Positions 1-8,230 of a stretch of 64,000 nucleotides of DNA are shown piece by piece. The notes beneath the pieces are model-generated. The model worked only from the letters and a program-made list of their open reading frames with translations. It made no database searches and was not told where the DNA came from. The translations under genes were made by a program, and so were the position numbers. Origin of the DNA: Parvibaculum sp. (GTDB lineage: Bacteria > Pseudomonadota > Alphaproteobacteria > Parvibaculales > Parvibaculaceae). The stretch covers positions 124,001 through 188,000 of the forward strand of contig NZNS01000009.1 in assembly GCA_002694985.1 (NCBI GenBank), in the 5' to 3' direction. Numbering within the stretch: position 1 is the stretch's first letter; the number at the start of each line of letters is the position of its first letter.

Positions 1-1415
1 TCGCGATGGATCGCGAGGAACTGCCTTTCAACCGCGCACAACGCGCCTGGGTCTATCGCGCCGCAAAGGGCGTCGACACCACAGTCGCCTTCGGGTCGAC
101 ACGTGACCTGCGGCCCGCCGGCACAGTCACTTTCGCAAACTGCCCTTTCCCGCCGCTCGACCAGGACGCAGCGGACACGGCCGTCGTCGAAATCGGACCT
201 CACGCCCGCACCCCCTATCGCACAGCATCGATCTACAATATTTCCGGCATGAGCTATGGCGCGATTTCAAAGCCCGCCGTACTCGCCTTGTCGAATGGCG
301 CGCGCATGGCGGGCGTCTGGATGAATACCGGCGAAGGCGGGCTCTCGCCTTTCCATCTCGAAGGCGGCGCGGACATCGTCTTCCAGATCGGCACCGCGAA
401 ATATGGCTGCCGCGACGATACCGGTGTGATGTCAGACGAGAAGTTGCGCGAGATCGCAGCGCTTCCCCAGGTGAAGATGTTCGAGGTCAAGCTCAGCCAG
501 GGCGCAAAGCCTGGCAAGGGCGGCATTCTGCCCGGCGCGAAAGTAACGGCAGAGATCGCGCATATTCGTGGCATTCCCGAAGGCGCGGATTCGATCAGCC
601 CGAACCGCCACGCGGAAATCAAAAACATCCCGGACCTCCTCGACTTCATCTCCCATGTGCGCGAGGTGACGGGAAAGCCCGTGGGCTTCAAGCTGGTGCT
701 CGGCGTCTATGACTGGCTGGATGATTTTTGCAAAGAGATCAACGCGCGCGGCATCGAAAACGCGCCGGACTTCATCACGTTGGACAGCGCCGATGGCGGA
801 ACGGGCGCAGCACCGATGCCGCTCATCGACTATGTGGGGCTTCCGATCTGGGAAAGCCTGCCCATGCTTTGCGATGCGCTGGAACGTCACAAGCTGAAAT
901 CGCGCATCCGCGTCAACGCCAGCGGAAAACTCATCACACCTGCGGAAGTCGCCTGGGCGCTTTGTGTCGGCGCCGATTTTGTTTCGTCCGCGCGCGGCTA
1001 CATGTTCGCGCTCGGCTGCATTCAGGCGCTTCAATGCAACAAGAATACCTGCCCCACAGGCGTCACAACGCATAACAAGAGGCTGCAACGCGGACTCGAC
1101 GTGACCGACAAGGCAGAACGCGTAAAGCGCTATGCCGAGCGCGTGACATATGAGGTCTGCATGATCGCGCATTCCTGCGGCGTCGCAGAACCGCGCAAGC
1201 TCAAGCGCGATCACGCACGCATCATGGGGTCGGATGGCATCTCCGTTTCGCTCACCGATTATTACGCGCGCTGGCGCGCCATGTCGGACCTGCCCTCGCG
1301 CAACGGCATGGACCGCCCGCGCTTCAACGCAGACGCAAACGCAGACACAGACGCGAACGCAGACGCGAACGCAGACACAGACGCGAACGCAGACGCGAAC
1401 GCAGACGCGGCCTAA
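1..1415 (+). CDS. FMN-binding glutamate synthase family protein (5' end cut by window)
   Basis: The reading frame is open to the left edge and the first Met (base 6) is followed directly by conserved family sequence (REELPFNRAQR), so the true start, probably with an N-terminal membrane segment, lies outside the window. The protein resembles the FMN/synthase domain of GltB without the amidotransferase part. It has the flavin-domain signature LSQGAKPGKGG and a CxxxxxCxxxxC cluster (C-N-K-N-T-C-P-T-G) like the 3Fe-4S site of glutamate synthase. Such stand-alone proteins are usually annotated as glutamate synthase-like oxidoreductases; the substrate is not certain. The extreme C-terminus is an odd Asn-Ala-Asp repeat. 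The gene converges with the lipid kinase and overlaps it by four bases. Confidence 0.85.
   Translation, partial: AMDREELPFNRAQRAWVYRAAKGVDTTVAFGSTRDLRPAGTVTFANCPFPPLDQDAADTAVVEIGPHARTPYRTASIYNISGMSYGAISKPAVLALSNGARMAGVWMNTGEGGLSPFHLEGGADIVFQIGTAKYGCRDDTGVMSDEKLREIAALPQVKMFEVKLSQGAKPGKGGILPGAKVTAEIAHIRGIPEGADSISPNRHAEIKNIPDLLDFISHVREVTGKPVGFKLVLGVYDWLDDFCKEINARGIENAPDFITLDSADGGTGAAPMPLIDYVGLPIWESLPMLCDALERHKLKSRIRVNASGKLITPAEVAWALCVGADFVSSARGYMFALGCIQALQCNKNTCPTGVTTHNKRLQRGLDVTDKAERVKRYAERVTYEVCMIAHSCGVAEPRKLKRDHARIMGSDGISVSLTDYYARWRAMSDLPSRNGMDRPRFNADANADTDANADANADTDANADANADAA
1326..1412 (+). repeat. Coding tandem repeat (Asn-Ala-Asp rich tail)
   Basis: The last 29 codons before the stop are built from AAC GCA GAC and GAC GCG blocks. 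A 30-base unit encoding NADTDANADA occurs twice, flanked by partial copies. The acidic, low-complexity tail follows the last conserved family sequence (DYYARWRAM) and looks like a slippage-expanded 3' end. Confidence 0.9.
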
Positions 1416-2293
1416 CCCGGAACAACCATTCTGAGAAACTGCGTCCCGCGCTCGATGACCTGCGGCAGAAAACCGCGATCGTCACCATCGACCTCAACTG
1501 CAAGACCTTCCGGCGCAAGTACATTAATGTGGCGCGCGGGAAGCACCTCGACGCCTGGCAGGCGCGGAACGATGCCACTGCCGAGCGCCGCAAGATAGAC
1601 CGCAAAGGCGAAACGCGACGGCTTGTGAAAGAGAAAAAGCGTCAGCCCCGGCTGCGTGATCCTTGCATCGGGCGCCAGCACGTAAGGGCCTGCATAGTGA
1701 CGGCCATTGGTGACAATGGCCCAGGCGGCGCGCTTTTCTCGCCCATCGGCGACAAGACGAATGTCATGCGCGGGCCCGCGCACCCACACCTTCAGGCCCG
1801 ACCAGATGAACGCGCCCTTGCCCCAGAGGCGCTTCAACTTCGGATCGATGCCATGCACGATTTCGCCATCGAAACCGATGCCGACCATCATGAGAAATAT
1901 CTCGCCCTGCACGAGCCCCGTACCGATGAGTTCCGCCGGACCACCGAGAAGCATGGACGATATTTCATCCGCATTCGGAGGAAGCCCTATCTCGACGGCA
2001 AGAACATTGGCCGTACCGAGCGGCACGATGCCGAGCGGCACGCCCTGCCCCAGAAGCCCGCGCGCAACCTCATTGATCGTACCGTCACCGCCGGCAGCGA
2101 CAATCACATCCGCGCGACCCGACCGCGCAGCAGCGCGCGCGAGATCCGTCGCATGCCCCGCGGCCTCCGTCAGCTCGATGGTAACATCCGCGCCAGCTGC
2201 CCGAAGACGTCCGACGACATCGTCGAGAAGGCGGCGATTACGCCTGCCGGCAGTCGGATTGAGAATGATGTGAATGAAGCGGCGGAGGGCCAA
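1412..2293 (-). CDS. Diacylglycerol kinase / YegS-BmrU family lipid kinase
   Basis: A 293-residue protein of usual family length. It has the nucleotide-binding start (IILNPTAGRRNRRLL), the kinase signature GGDGTINEVARGL near residue 68, and PLGTANVLAVE. Members phosphorylate diacylglycerol or related lipids at the inner membrane using ATP. The in-frame start is TTG: an in-frame stop lies only a few codons upstream and no ATG is available, so initiation is probably weak; a CTG five codons further upstream is the only other option. A Pho-box-like repeat begins 22 bases upstream. The neighbourhood includes EptA and PlcP, both of which release diacylglycerol, so recycling of diacylglycerol to phosphatidate is a reasonable inferred role. 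The exact lipid substrate is not shown by the sequence. Confidence 0.85.
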   Translation of the reverse strand: MALRRFIHIILNPTAGRRNRRLLDDVVGRLRAAGADVTIELTEAAGHATDLARAAARSGRADVIVAAGGDGTINEVARGLLGQGVPLGIVPLGTANVLAVEIGLPPNADEISSMLLGGPAELIGTGLVQGEIFLMMVGIGFDGEIVHGIDPKLKRLWGKGAFIWSGLKVWVRGPAHDIRLVADGREKRAAWAIVTNGRHYAGPYVLAPDARITQPGLTLFLFHKPSRFAFAVYLAALGSGIVPRLPGVEVLPARHINVLAPEGLAVEVDGDDRGFLPQVIERGTQFLRMVVPG

Positions 2294-2314
2294 AGCGGGG
2301 ATATCCAGAGGTTG

Positions 2315-2343
2315 TTGTCACACGAATGTCATCGAAACGTCAC
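2315..2343 (+). promoter_or_regulatory. Pho-box-like triple direct repeat upstream of the lipid kinase
   Basis: Three 7-mers with 11-base periodicity, TTGTCAC, ATGTCAT and ACGTCAC, each separated by 4 bases. This is the architecture of PhoB-type (OmpR-family) operators. The repeat reads on the + strand whereas the adjacent start (2293) is on the - strand, so polarity relative to that gene is the reverse of a classical E. coli Pho box. A 17-base core, TGTCATCGAAACGTCAC, is identical to the site at 42265-42293. Confidence 0.6.
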
Positions 2344-2393
2344 ATGTGAAGAAATGGCGCGATGCTCGATTAGCCTGAAAAACTAATCCCCGG

Positions 2394-3128
2394 TCAACCG
2401 CGTTCCTCAATCCGGTCGAGAATTGCACATGCGGTTACCGAGAGCAGGAGCGCGATCGCCATCGTAATGACGGTGTGAGAAAAATAATGTTGTCCCCGGG
2501 CCATCTGGTAGAGGCCGAGCACCCACCCGCCTGCAAGCCCCGGCGCGAGATATGCCCATGAAAAACGCGATGTCACGGGCGCGAAAACGCGAAGGCCGAG
2601 GAGACCGAACCCCGCAGCAGCATGGCCCGCGGGCCAGCACCGGAAATGCTCATTAGACGGAATGGATGCAAAGATACGATCCCAGATCGCCACATGCACA
2701 TAAGGGCCAGCGAAGACGGTTTCCTGAATCGGACAGGAAACGCCGGTCGCATTCTTGAACAGACCGACGAGAAGAGGCGTCAGACCCAGCACGAGAAGAG
2801 CGAGCAGGAAGCGTGTATCGGAAACCCGCCAGCGCTTGTTGAAACCACGCCACACAAGCCAGAGAAGCGAGGAGACACCCGCGACAACGAGAAGGACTTT
2901 CGGCCCGCGATAGAGCAGCCAGAAAACAAGGCCCCGATCAGCGGGCGGAAAGAACCACGAGCCCGCCGCCACATCGAAGAAGGGAGCCTCAAGCCGCAAA
3001 TCAAGTGCATGGACGGCAGGCCAGAACGTGAAAATGACGATGAGGCCAAGCGACACGACGACTTCCGGCAAACGCGACACACCACCGCGCGAAACCGTGG
3101 AAATTTGACGAAGAGGCGTATCGCTCAC
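2394..3128 (-). CDS. PAP2-family membrane phosphatase (lipid A phosphatase-like)
   Basis: I place the start at a GTG whose bases overlap the eptA stop codon (GTGA), giving 244 residues and implying translational coupling to eptA. There are about six hydrophobic segments. Catalytic motifs are variant PAP2 ones: Lys125 in a KNATGVSCP stretch (motif 1), PAGH at 166-169 (motif 2), and RGQHYFSHT at 211-219 (motif 3). PAP2 membrane enzymes dephosphorylate lipid phosphates such as phosphatidate, undecaprenyl pyrophosphate or the lipid A 1-phosphate. Being coupled to EptA favours a lipid A role: removal of a phosphate before phosphoethanolamine addition, as in the adjacent lpxE-eptA pair of Helicobacter pylori. 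Phosphatidate or undecaprenyl substrates cannot be excluded. Confidence 0.75.
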   Translation of the reverse strand: MSDTPLRQISTVSRGGVSRLPEVVVSLGLIVIFTFWPAVHALDLRLEAPFFDVAAGSWFFPPADRGLVFWLLYRGPKVLLVVAGVSSLLWLVWRGFNKRWRVSDTRFLLALLVLGLTPLLVGLFKNATGVSCPIQETVFAGPYVHVAIWDRIFASIPSNEHFRCWPAGHAAAGFGLLGLRVFAPVTSRFSWAYLAPGLAGGWVLGLYQMARGQHYFSHTVITMAIALLLSVTACAILDRIEERG

Positions 3129-4864
3129 GGGTGAGCCGGTCGGTCCGGCGCGGGAAGGTCTGCCACATGGGCAACAGCTGCGCCCGGATGGCACGGCGCG
3201 AGAAAATCGAGATCCCTGCGGTAGACCTCCGTGTGGACGCCGAACATGCCGAGAACCGAATGAAAGAGACTGTCGTGACTGTATTCCTTGCCCGCACCGC
3301 CGCGCAGACAAGCCATGTCGAGAGCGGAAGCCTCACGGTAACCGGGCGAAGCCCAGAACACCATCGGCACATGCTTCTGTGTATCCGGTGCGAACATGTA
3401 AGGCATGCCGTGGAGATACATGCCGCCTTCACCGAGCGATTCACCGTGATCCGAAACATAGAGCAGCGCAGTATTGAAACGGTCCGACGCCTGCGCAAGC
3501 ACGTCTATCGTATCGCCAAGAAAGTGGTCGGTGTAGCGGATCGAATTGTCGTAGGTGTTCACGATCTCGTCTTGCGTGCAGGATTGAAGCTGGTTCGTCT
3601 CGCAAGTTGGCGTGAAGACACGGTAGTCTTGCGTATAACGCTTGAAATAGGACGGACCGTGACTGCCGATCTGGTGCATCACGACCACAAGGTCGCGTCC
3701 ATTATCAAGGGCATCGTCACCGGCAATCGCCTCGCGGAGCTGCCGGACGAGAAGATCGTCCAGGCATTCGCCGCCTTCGCAATACTGCGCGTCGTTGAGT
3801 TCCCACGTCGTCTCTTGCGGCACACGCGCGCAAACACCCTTGCAGCTTGAATTGTTTTCAAGCCAGAGCACATCGACATCGGCACGGACCAGAATATCGA
3901 GCAGGTTTTCGCGAGAGCCCGCCTTCGCGGCGGAATAGTCCGAACGCGCGAGATCGGAAAACATGCAAGGCACGGATTCGGCCGTGGAGGTACCGCAGGA
4001 GCGAACCTCGCCGAAGCTCACCACATCGCGCTTCGCGAGTTCGGGATTGGTCTCGCGCGCATAGCCATTGAGCGAGAAGTGATCCGCGCGCGCCGTCTCA
4101 CCGACGACAAAGACAAGGATCGTCTTCTTGCCGCCAGCGCTCACCGGAAGAACGCCGCGATCCACATGTTCGGCCACGCGCTCGAACTTGCCGCGCAAGC
4201 CCTCGGGCATGGCCGTCGCGTAGCGCAAAGACGCATAGACAGCGGCAGATGGATTTATCATGAAGCGGACCTCGCGATGCCCACGCACGAGAACCGCATA
4301 ATCCTGAAAGAACAAGACGGCGATGAGACCGACCACCGCCACACTGCCGAGAACCGTGGCCCCGCGATAAATCAACTCGCGGCGAAGTCCCGCAAGCCGG
4401 ACCGGCACAAGAGAGACGGCAAGCGCAGGAAGCACACCGAACAGCACCATGTGAATTAGGAAACCGGCACTCAGCAGATCGCCGACCTCGCGCGAATCCG
4501 TCTCGACCACATTCGCGATCATGCTCCGGTCCATCATCGCGCCATAGCTGGAGGCGAACCAGGAAACGCCCGCCGCCATGAGGATGAGAAGAACAAGAAC
4601 CGGCTTCAGCACACGCGGAAATGCAAAGGGCTGAAGCACAAAGTTGAACGCAACCGCAAGGAAGAGCCCGACCGAAGCGATGAAGACGAGATCGTGCAGC
4701 GAGCGGCCCGGCCACCAGTCGAGGACCGACGACCAGAGCTGACCATTGTAGAAAAGGACGAAGAAGCCCGAGACGGCCAGCGCCAGAACCAGCGGATGAA
4801 CCGGAGGCAGCCGCAAAGCGACGAGCCGTTGCAGGAGGGCCTTGAGCGGGCTTGAAAGAGGCAT
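3125..4864 (-). CDS. eptA: Phosphoethanolamine-lipid A transferase EptA
   Basis: A 579-residue inner-membrane protein with about five N-terminal transmembrane helices followed by a periplasmic alkaline-phosphatase-fold domain. The domain carries the family signature GETARADHFSLNGY, the nucleophile region SCGTSTAESVPCMFS, the motif VVVMHQIGSHGPSYFKRY and the metal-site stretch YVSDHGESLGE. It transfers phosphoethanolamine from phosphatidylethanolamine to lipid A, releasing diacylglycerol and lowering affinity for cationic peptides. I chose the ATG at 4864; an in-frame TTG six codons upstream is possible. It lies directly downstream of its likely two-component regulators and is translationally coupled to the PAP2 gene. 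A direct repeat of response-regulator type sits about 77 bases upstream. Confidence 0.93.
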   Translation of the reverse strand: MPLSSPLKALLQRLVALRLPPVHPLVLALAVSGFFVLFYNGQLWSSVLDWWPGRSLHDLVFIASVGLFLAVAFNFVLQPFAFPRVLKPVLVLLILMAAGVSWFASSYGAMMDRSMIANVVETDSREVGDLLSAGFLIHMVLFGVLPALAVSLVPVRLAGLRRELIYRGATVLGSVAVVGLIAVLFFQDYAVLVRGHREVRFMINPSAAVYASLRYATAMPEGLRGKFERVAEHVDRGVLPVSAGGKKTILVFVVGETARADHFSLNGYARETNPELAKRDVVSFGEVRSCGTSTAESVPCMFSDLARSDYSAAKAGSRENLLDILVRADVDVLWLENNSSCKGVCARVPQETTWELNDAQYCEGGECLDDLLVRQLREAIAGDDALDNGRDLVVVMHQIGSHGPSYFKRYTQDYRVFTPTCETNQLQSCTQDEIVNTYDNSIRYTDHFLGDTIDVLAQASDRFNTALLYVSDHGESLGEGGMYLHGMPYMFAPDTQKHVPMVFWASPGYREASALDMACLRGGAGKEYSHDSLFHSVLGMFGVHTEVYRRDLDFLAPCHPGAAVAHVADLPAPDRPAHP

Positions 4865-4940
4865 TCGAGGTTCCGGTAGCAATGCATGCGCCAGACGGGA
4901 GGCTTTTGCGTCCCTGGCAAGCCAAGTTCACCGGCCCTCG

Positions 4941-4958
4941 CTTACAAGAACCTTACAA
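4941..4958 (-). promoter_or_regulatory. Direct repeat resembling a PmrA/OmpR-family operator upstream of eptA
   Basis: CTTACAA occurs twice on the + strand with a 4-base spacer, an 11-base period. Read toward eptA it is TTGTAAG, gttc, TTGTAAG. The second copy (as numbered on the + strand) overlaps the stop codon of the sensor kinase gene. The position suggests an internal promoter that raises eptA-PAP2 expression above that of the regulator genes. It resembles the general layout of PmrA/BasR boxes but the exact consensus differs. Confidence 0.5.
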
Positions 4959-6344
4959 AGCAGAAAGTGGTGGGTTTTCGGGTAATTTGAGGGTGAAAAC
5001 AGCCCCTCTCCCCGACGCGCGCCCGACCTCGATGCCCCCGCCATGAACTGCGGCAACGCGCTGGGCAATGGAGAGACCGAGACCAGCGCCCTTGTAAGCG
5101 CCCGAATTCACACGCACGAAACGCTGGAAGATCCGGGCGGCATCGGCAGGCGGGACACCCGGCCCGTCGTCGATCACGGAGAGACTGGCGTCCTTCCCCA
5201 CCCTGATTTCGACGCTGCTGCCGCGTGGCGTATGAGCAAGCGCGTTCTCGACAAGATTGCGAAGGGCGAGTGCAAGGAAATCGGCATTACCTCGCACGCG
5301 AACAGTTCCCTCCTCACCCGTAAGCGCAATGGACTTGCCCTCCGCGAGCGCCGCAGGCGCCATCTGCCCGGCAACACCAAGCGCGACAGCATGAAGATCC
5401 GCCTCCGCACCCGGACGAAGTTCCAGATTGTCCACCTGCGCGAGACGAAGAAGCTGGGTCACGAGACGCTCGATATCGCCAAGCTCGTCAATCAGCTGCG
5501 GCACTTCATCGAGGCTCGACAGCGTTTCGATATTGGCCTTGAGCACGGCGAGCGGCGTGCGCAACTCATGCGCCGCATTGGCCGTGAATTCGCGCTCGCG
5601 CCTGTAACCGCTTTCGATCCGCTGGAGGGAAGTATTCACCGCATGGACGAGCGGCACGATTTCGGCGGAAAGGTTCTCTTCCGGCAAGCGCCGGTCGAGG
5701 GAGGCCGGGCCGATGTCTCGCGCCATGACGGACAGCCGCCTCATCGGCGCGAGCGACTGGCGGACCGTCCAGACGGTGATGACGGAAATGCCGAGCCCGA
5801 GGGCAAGGAGGAAGGCCCAGGAGTGTTCGAGAAACTCCGCGACGATGGAGTCAGCCAGCACGTCGGGATGAACCGAGCCTTGCGCGACCTGCATATAAAG
5901 CGGCGGATCCGTGTTCGGGAAGGGAACGGTAATGCCGTAATAAAGACCCCGCTCCGTCACGACCGAATGGCTGAAATAGCGATCATCTTCCGATGCCGGA
6001 ATGGGCGCGAGCGGCACTTCTATTTCATGCGGCGAAGCGAGGACGTGGCCCTCCGCATCGAGAACGAGATAGACATATTGCCGGTCAGGACGGCTATAGG
6101 CCGCTGCGAGCGATGCAGGCAGATTGACACGGGGAACCCCATCCGCATCGATCACCGTATGCGCAACGATGTCCGCCGCCTGTGCGGCGAGATCGCGGTC
6201 GCGCAGCGTGTCGCGCTGTATCAGATATTGAATCTTCAAAATGGCAAGCAGCAGCAGGAAACTCGCGGCAACGATGACAAGCACACGCCGCGTGAGGCGC
6301 GCCGTCAGCGAGAAACCGGACGAACTGCGGAAAAGGCGCGTCAT
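4953..6344 (-). CDS. Sensor histidine kinase (PmrB/QseC-like), partner of the upstream regulator
   Basis: 463 residues: a membrane segment near 20-40, a periplasmic loop to about 165, a second membrane segment (LALGLGISVITVW), a HAMP-like linker, the phosphoacceptor motif AAHELRTPLAVLKANIE, and an ATPase domain with NLVENALAHTP, DDGPGVPPADAARIF and GAGLGLSIA. The loop lacks an obvious acidic Fe-binding ExxE pattern by eye, so the stimulus is unknown. It starts inside the stop of the response regulator gene (ATGA overlap). Synteny with eptA and a lipid phosphatase suggests it responds to envelope stress such as cationic peptides or metal ions. Confidence 0.9.
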   Translation of the reverse strand: MTRLFRSSSGFSLTARLTRRVLVIVAASFLLLLAILKIQYLIQRDTLRDRDLAAQAADIVAHTVIDADGVPRVNLPASLAAAYSRPDRQYVYLVLDAEGHVLASPHEIEVPLAPIPASEDDRYFSHSVVTERGLYYGITVPFPNTDPPLYMQVAQGSVHPDVLADSIVAEFLEHSWAFLLALGLGISVITVWTVRQSLAPMRRLSVMARDIGPASLDRRLPEENLSAEIVPLVHAVNTSLQRIESGYRREREFTANAAHELRTPLAVLKANIETLSSLDEVPQLIDELGDIERLVTQLLRLAQVDNLELRPGAEADLHAVALGVAGQMAPAALAEGKSIALTGEEGTVRVRGNADFLALALRNLVENALAHTPRGSSVEIRVGKDASLSVIDDGPGVPPADAARIFQRFVRVNSGAYKGAGLGLSIAQRVAAVHGGGIEVGRASGRGAVFTLKLPENPPLSAL

Positions 6345-7015
6345 GCCGCGGGACTCAGCACATAGCCGATGCCACGCAACGTATGCACCCGGATATCTGC
6401 ACCCGCCTCATCCAGACGCTTGCGCAGGCGATGGATCGCAACCTCGATCGTGTTTGAGGAAACATCGTCGCCAAAGGCATAAAGGCTTTCCTCGATCGCA
6501 TCCTTCGGCACGACACGGCCCTGGCGGCGAAGCAGGATTTCGAGCAGATCCGTCTCGCGGCGGGAGAAAACAGTGGCGACGCCGCCCACCGCCACCTCTC
6601 GCGCAACGGTGTCGAACTCGATATTGCCCGCCGTGAGCTTGCGGCCAAGCGCCTGCCCCGGACGGCGGAGCAAAGCGCGAATCCGCGCAACAAGCTCCTC
6701 CATCGCGAAAGGCTTGAGAAGATAATCGTCGGCACCGGCATTGAGCCCCTCGACGCGGGCTTCGAGCGCATCGCGGGCGGTGAGCACGATAACGGGAAGT
6801 TCGCTTCCCTGCCGGCGGAGCAAGGCGAGCAGGCCAAGCCCGTCGCCATCCGGCAGGCCGAGATCGAGTATGGCGAGATCGTAGCGCGCAGTGGCAAGCG
6901 CGGAGCGCCCCCCGTCGAGATCGTGACAGATATCGACGGCAAAGCCTGCCGCTTCGCAGCCCTTCGCGACCAGCGCCGCAAGGCGGCGGTTATCCTCGAT
7001 AATCAGAACGCGCAT
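6341..7015 (-). CDS. OmpR/PhoB-family response regulator of the eptA locus
   Basis: 224 residues with a receiver domain starting MRVLIIEDNRRLAALV, phospho-Asp in LAILDLGLPDGDG (about residue 51), the conserved Thr in VIVLTARDA, and Lys in DDYLLKPFAMEEL, followed by a winged-helix DNA-binding domain ending RGIGYVLSP. It is the first gene of the unit regulator - kinase - eptA - PAP2. It is divergent from plcP with 227 bases between, and that gap contains the Pho-box-like repeat. It is PmrA/QseB-like by length and synteny; it probably binds the direct repeat before eptA. Confidence 0.92.
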   Translation of the reverse strand: MRVLIIEDNRRLAALVAKGCEAAGFAVDICHDLDGGRSALATARYDLAILDLGLPDGDGLGLLALLRRQGSELPVIVLTARDALEARVEGLNAGADDYLLKPFAMEELVARIRALLRRPGQALGRKLTAGNIEFDTVAREVAVGGVATVFSRRETDLLEILLRRQGRVVPKDAIEESLYAFGDDVSSNTIEVAIHRLRKRLDEAGADIRVHTLRGIGYVLSPAA

Positions 7016-7109
7016 ATTCCCGTCATCCTCAAGACTTCAGCCTAGCACAGGAAAAAAAGGCACCTTTCCAAGGGTTTAGAAGGCCAAACGCCGCAGGAAA
7101 AAAGCCTCC

Positions 7110-7138
7110 ATGTCACAAAACCGTCATTGAACCGTCAC
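7110..7138 (+). promoter_or_regulatory. Pho-box-like triple direct repeat between the eptA regulators and plcP-agt
   Basis: Three 7-mers, ATGTCAC, CCGTCAT and CCGTCAC, each separated by 4 bases (11-base period), close to the PhoB consensus CTGTCAT repeated every 11 bases. The site is 105 bases before the plcP start in the classical orientation and 95 bases before the divergent response regulator. PlcP-Agt genes are known phosphate-starvation genes in other alphaproteobacteria, which supports a PhoB operator here. Confidence 0.7.
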
Positions 7139-7242
7139 GAGAGCTTGATGCAGCGCACCCATATTCCCGTCGTGAAGAAAGACACGAAAACGATTCGCAC
7201 TAACCGCGCAGCACGAGACCGGCGCGATGAAAGATCGGGCAC

Positions 7243-8229
7243 ATGACATTGTTCGATAGCACCTTGTTCGATATCACCTTGTTCGACAAGGCCAGCCGCC
7301 CGGCGAAGGAAAACGCCGCCAAGGCCGCCGGGAAAGCCCGCAAGGAAGCCGCCCGCGCAAGGGCAAGGCGTAACGGGCTCGACGAAAGATTGCTCGCCCC
7401 CCGACCCAGGCACCGCAAGCAGCACAGGACGATTTTCCTTTCCGATATTCATCTGGGTACGCCCGGATGCAAGGCGGAATTGCTGCTCGACTTCCTGCGC
7501 CACAATGACGCCGATACGTTTTACCTCGTCGGCGACATCATCGACGGATGGCGGATCAAGCGATCATGGTACTGGAATGCCGCGCATAACGCAGTGGTGC
7601 AGGAGCTGCTGCGCAAATCGCGCAAGGGCGCGCGCATCATCTATGTACCCGGCAATCACGACGAAGCGCTGCGCGACTATACCGGCCTCAATTTCGGCGG
7701 TGTCGACGTGATCGGTGAGGCGATCCACGAAACGGCAGACGGTCGCGAATTTCTCGTCATTCACGGTGACCAGTTCGACAGCGTGGTCAAATATGCGAAA
7801 TGGCTCGCCCATCTCGGCGACCGCGCCTATGGCATGGCGCTCACCCTCAACAACTGGCTGCACGAGATACGCCGCTTCTTCGGCCTCTCCTACTGGTCGC
7901 TCTCGGCTTACCTCAAGAACCGCGTGAAAAACGCAGTCGAATATATTTCGAGCTACGAACAGGCCGTCGCACGGGAAGCGCGAGAGCGCGGCGTCGACGG
8001 CGTGATCTGCGGCCATATTCATCATGCGGAAATCCGCGACTTCGACGGCGTGCTCTACTGCAATGACGGCGACTGGGTGGAAAGCTGCACGGCGCTCTGT
8101 GAAGACGAAGCAGGCGCGCTGACCCTCATGACCTGGCAGACCTTCTCCTGGGACACCGGCCTCGCCAATGGCGAGACGGAACCGGCCGAGGAAGAGGACA
8201 TGCCCCAAACGGTGCCAACAGCTGCCTGA
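7243..8229 (+). CDS. plcP: PlcP-type metallophosphoesterase (phospholipase C-like; often annotated as LpxH-like)
   Basis: 328 residues of the calcineurin-like phosphoesterase fold. Metal-binding motifs are SDIHLG (about 67), GDIIDGW (about 97), GNHDE (about 137), HGD (about 175) and GHIHHAE (about 257). Automatic annotation usually calls this family UDP-2,3-diacylglucosamine diphosphatase. However, pairing with an adjacent diacylglycerol-type glycosyltransferase one base downstream, plus an upstream Pho-like box, matches the PlcP-Agt system. In that system PlcP cleaves phospholipid headgroups during phosphate starvation to give diacylglycerol. The N-terminus has an unusual TLFD triplicate and about 60 basic, Ala-rich residues before the enzyme fold; a later start cannot be excluded. 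Confidence 0.8.
   Translation: MTLFDSTLFDITLFDKASRPAKENAAKAAGKARKEAARARARRNGLDERLLAPRPRHRKQHRTIFLSDIHLGTPGCKAELLLDFLRHNDADTFYLVGDIIDGWRIKRSWYWNAAHNAVVQELLRKSRKGARIIYVPGNHDEALRDYTGLNFGGVDVIGEAIHETADGREFLVIHGDQFDSVVKYAKWLAHLGDRAYGMALTLNNWLHEIRRFFGLSYWSLSAYLKNRVKNAVEYISSYEQAVAREARERGVDGVICGHIHHAEIRDFDGVLYCNDGDWVESCTALCEDEAGALTLMTWQTFSWDTGLANGETEPAEEEDMPQTVPTAA
7246..7290 (+). repeat. Three 15-base tandem units at the start of plcP
   Basis: Units 7246-7260, 7261-7275 and 7276-7290 share ACNTTGTTCGANA and translate to successive TLFD blocks directly after the initiator Met. It is an in-frame microduplication; it adds residues outside the enzyme fold. Confidence 0.85.
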
Positions 8230-8230
8230 C

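Noticed and set aside
7243..8229. Simple annotation as UDP-2,3-diacylglucosamine diphosphatase (lpxH).
   Set aside because: Neighbouring Agt-type glycosyltransferase and the Pho-like box fit PlcP better; the LpxH call remains the alternative to test.
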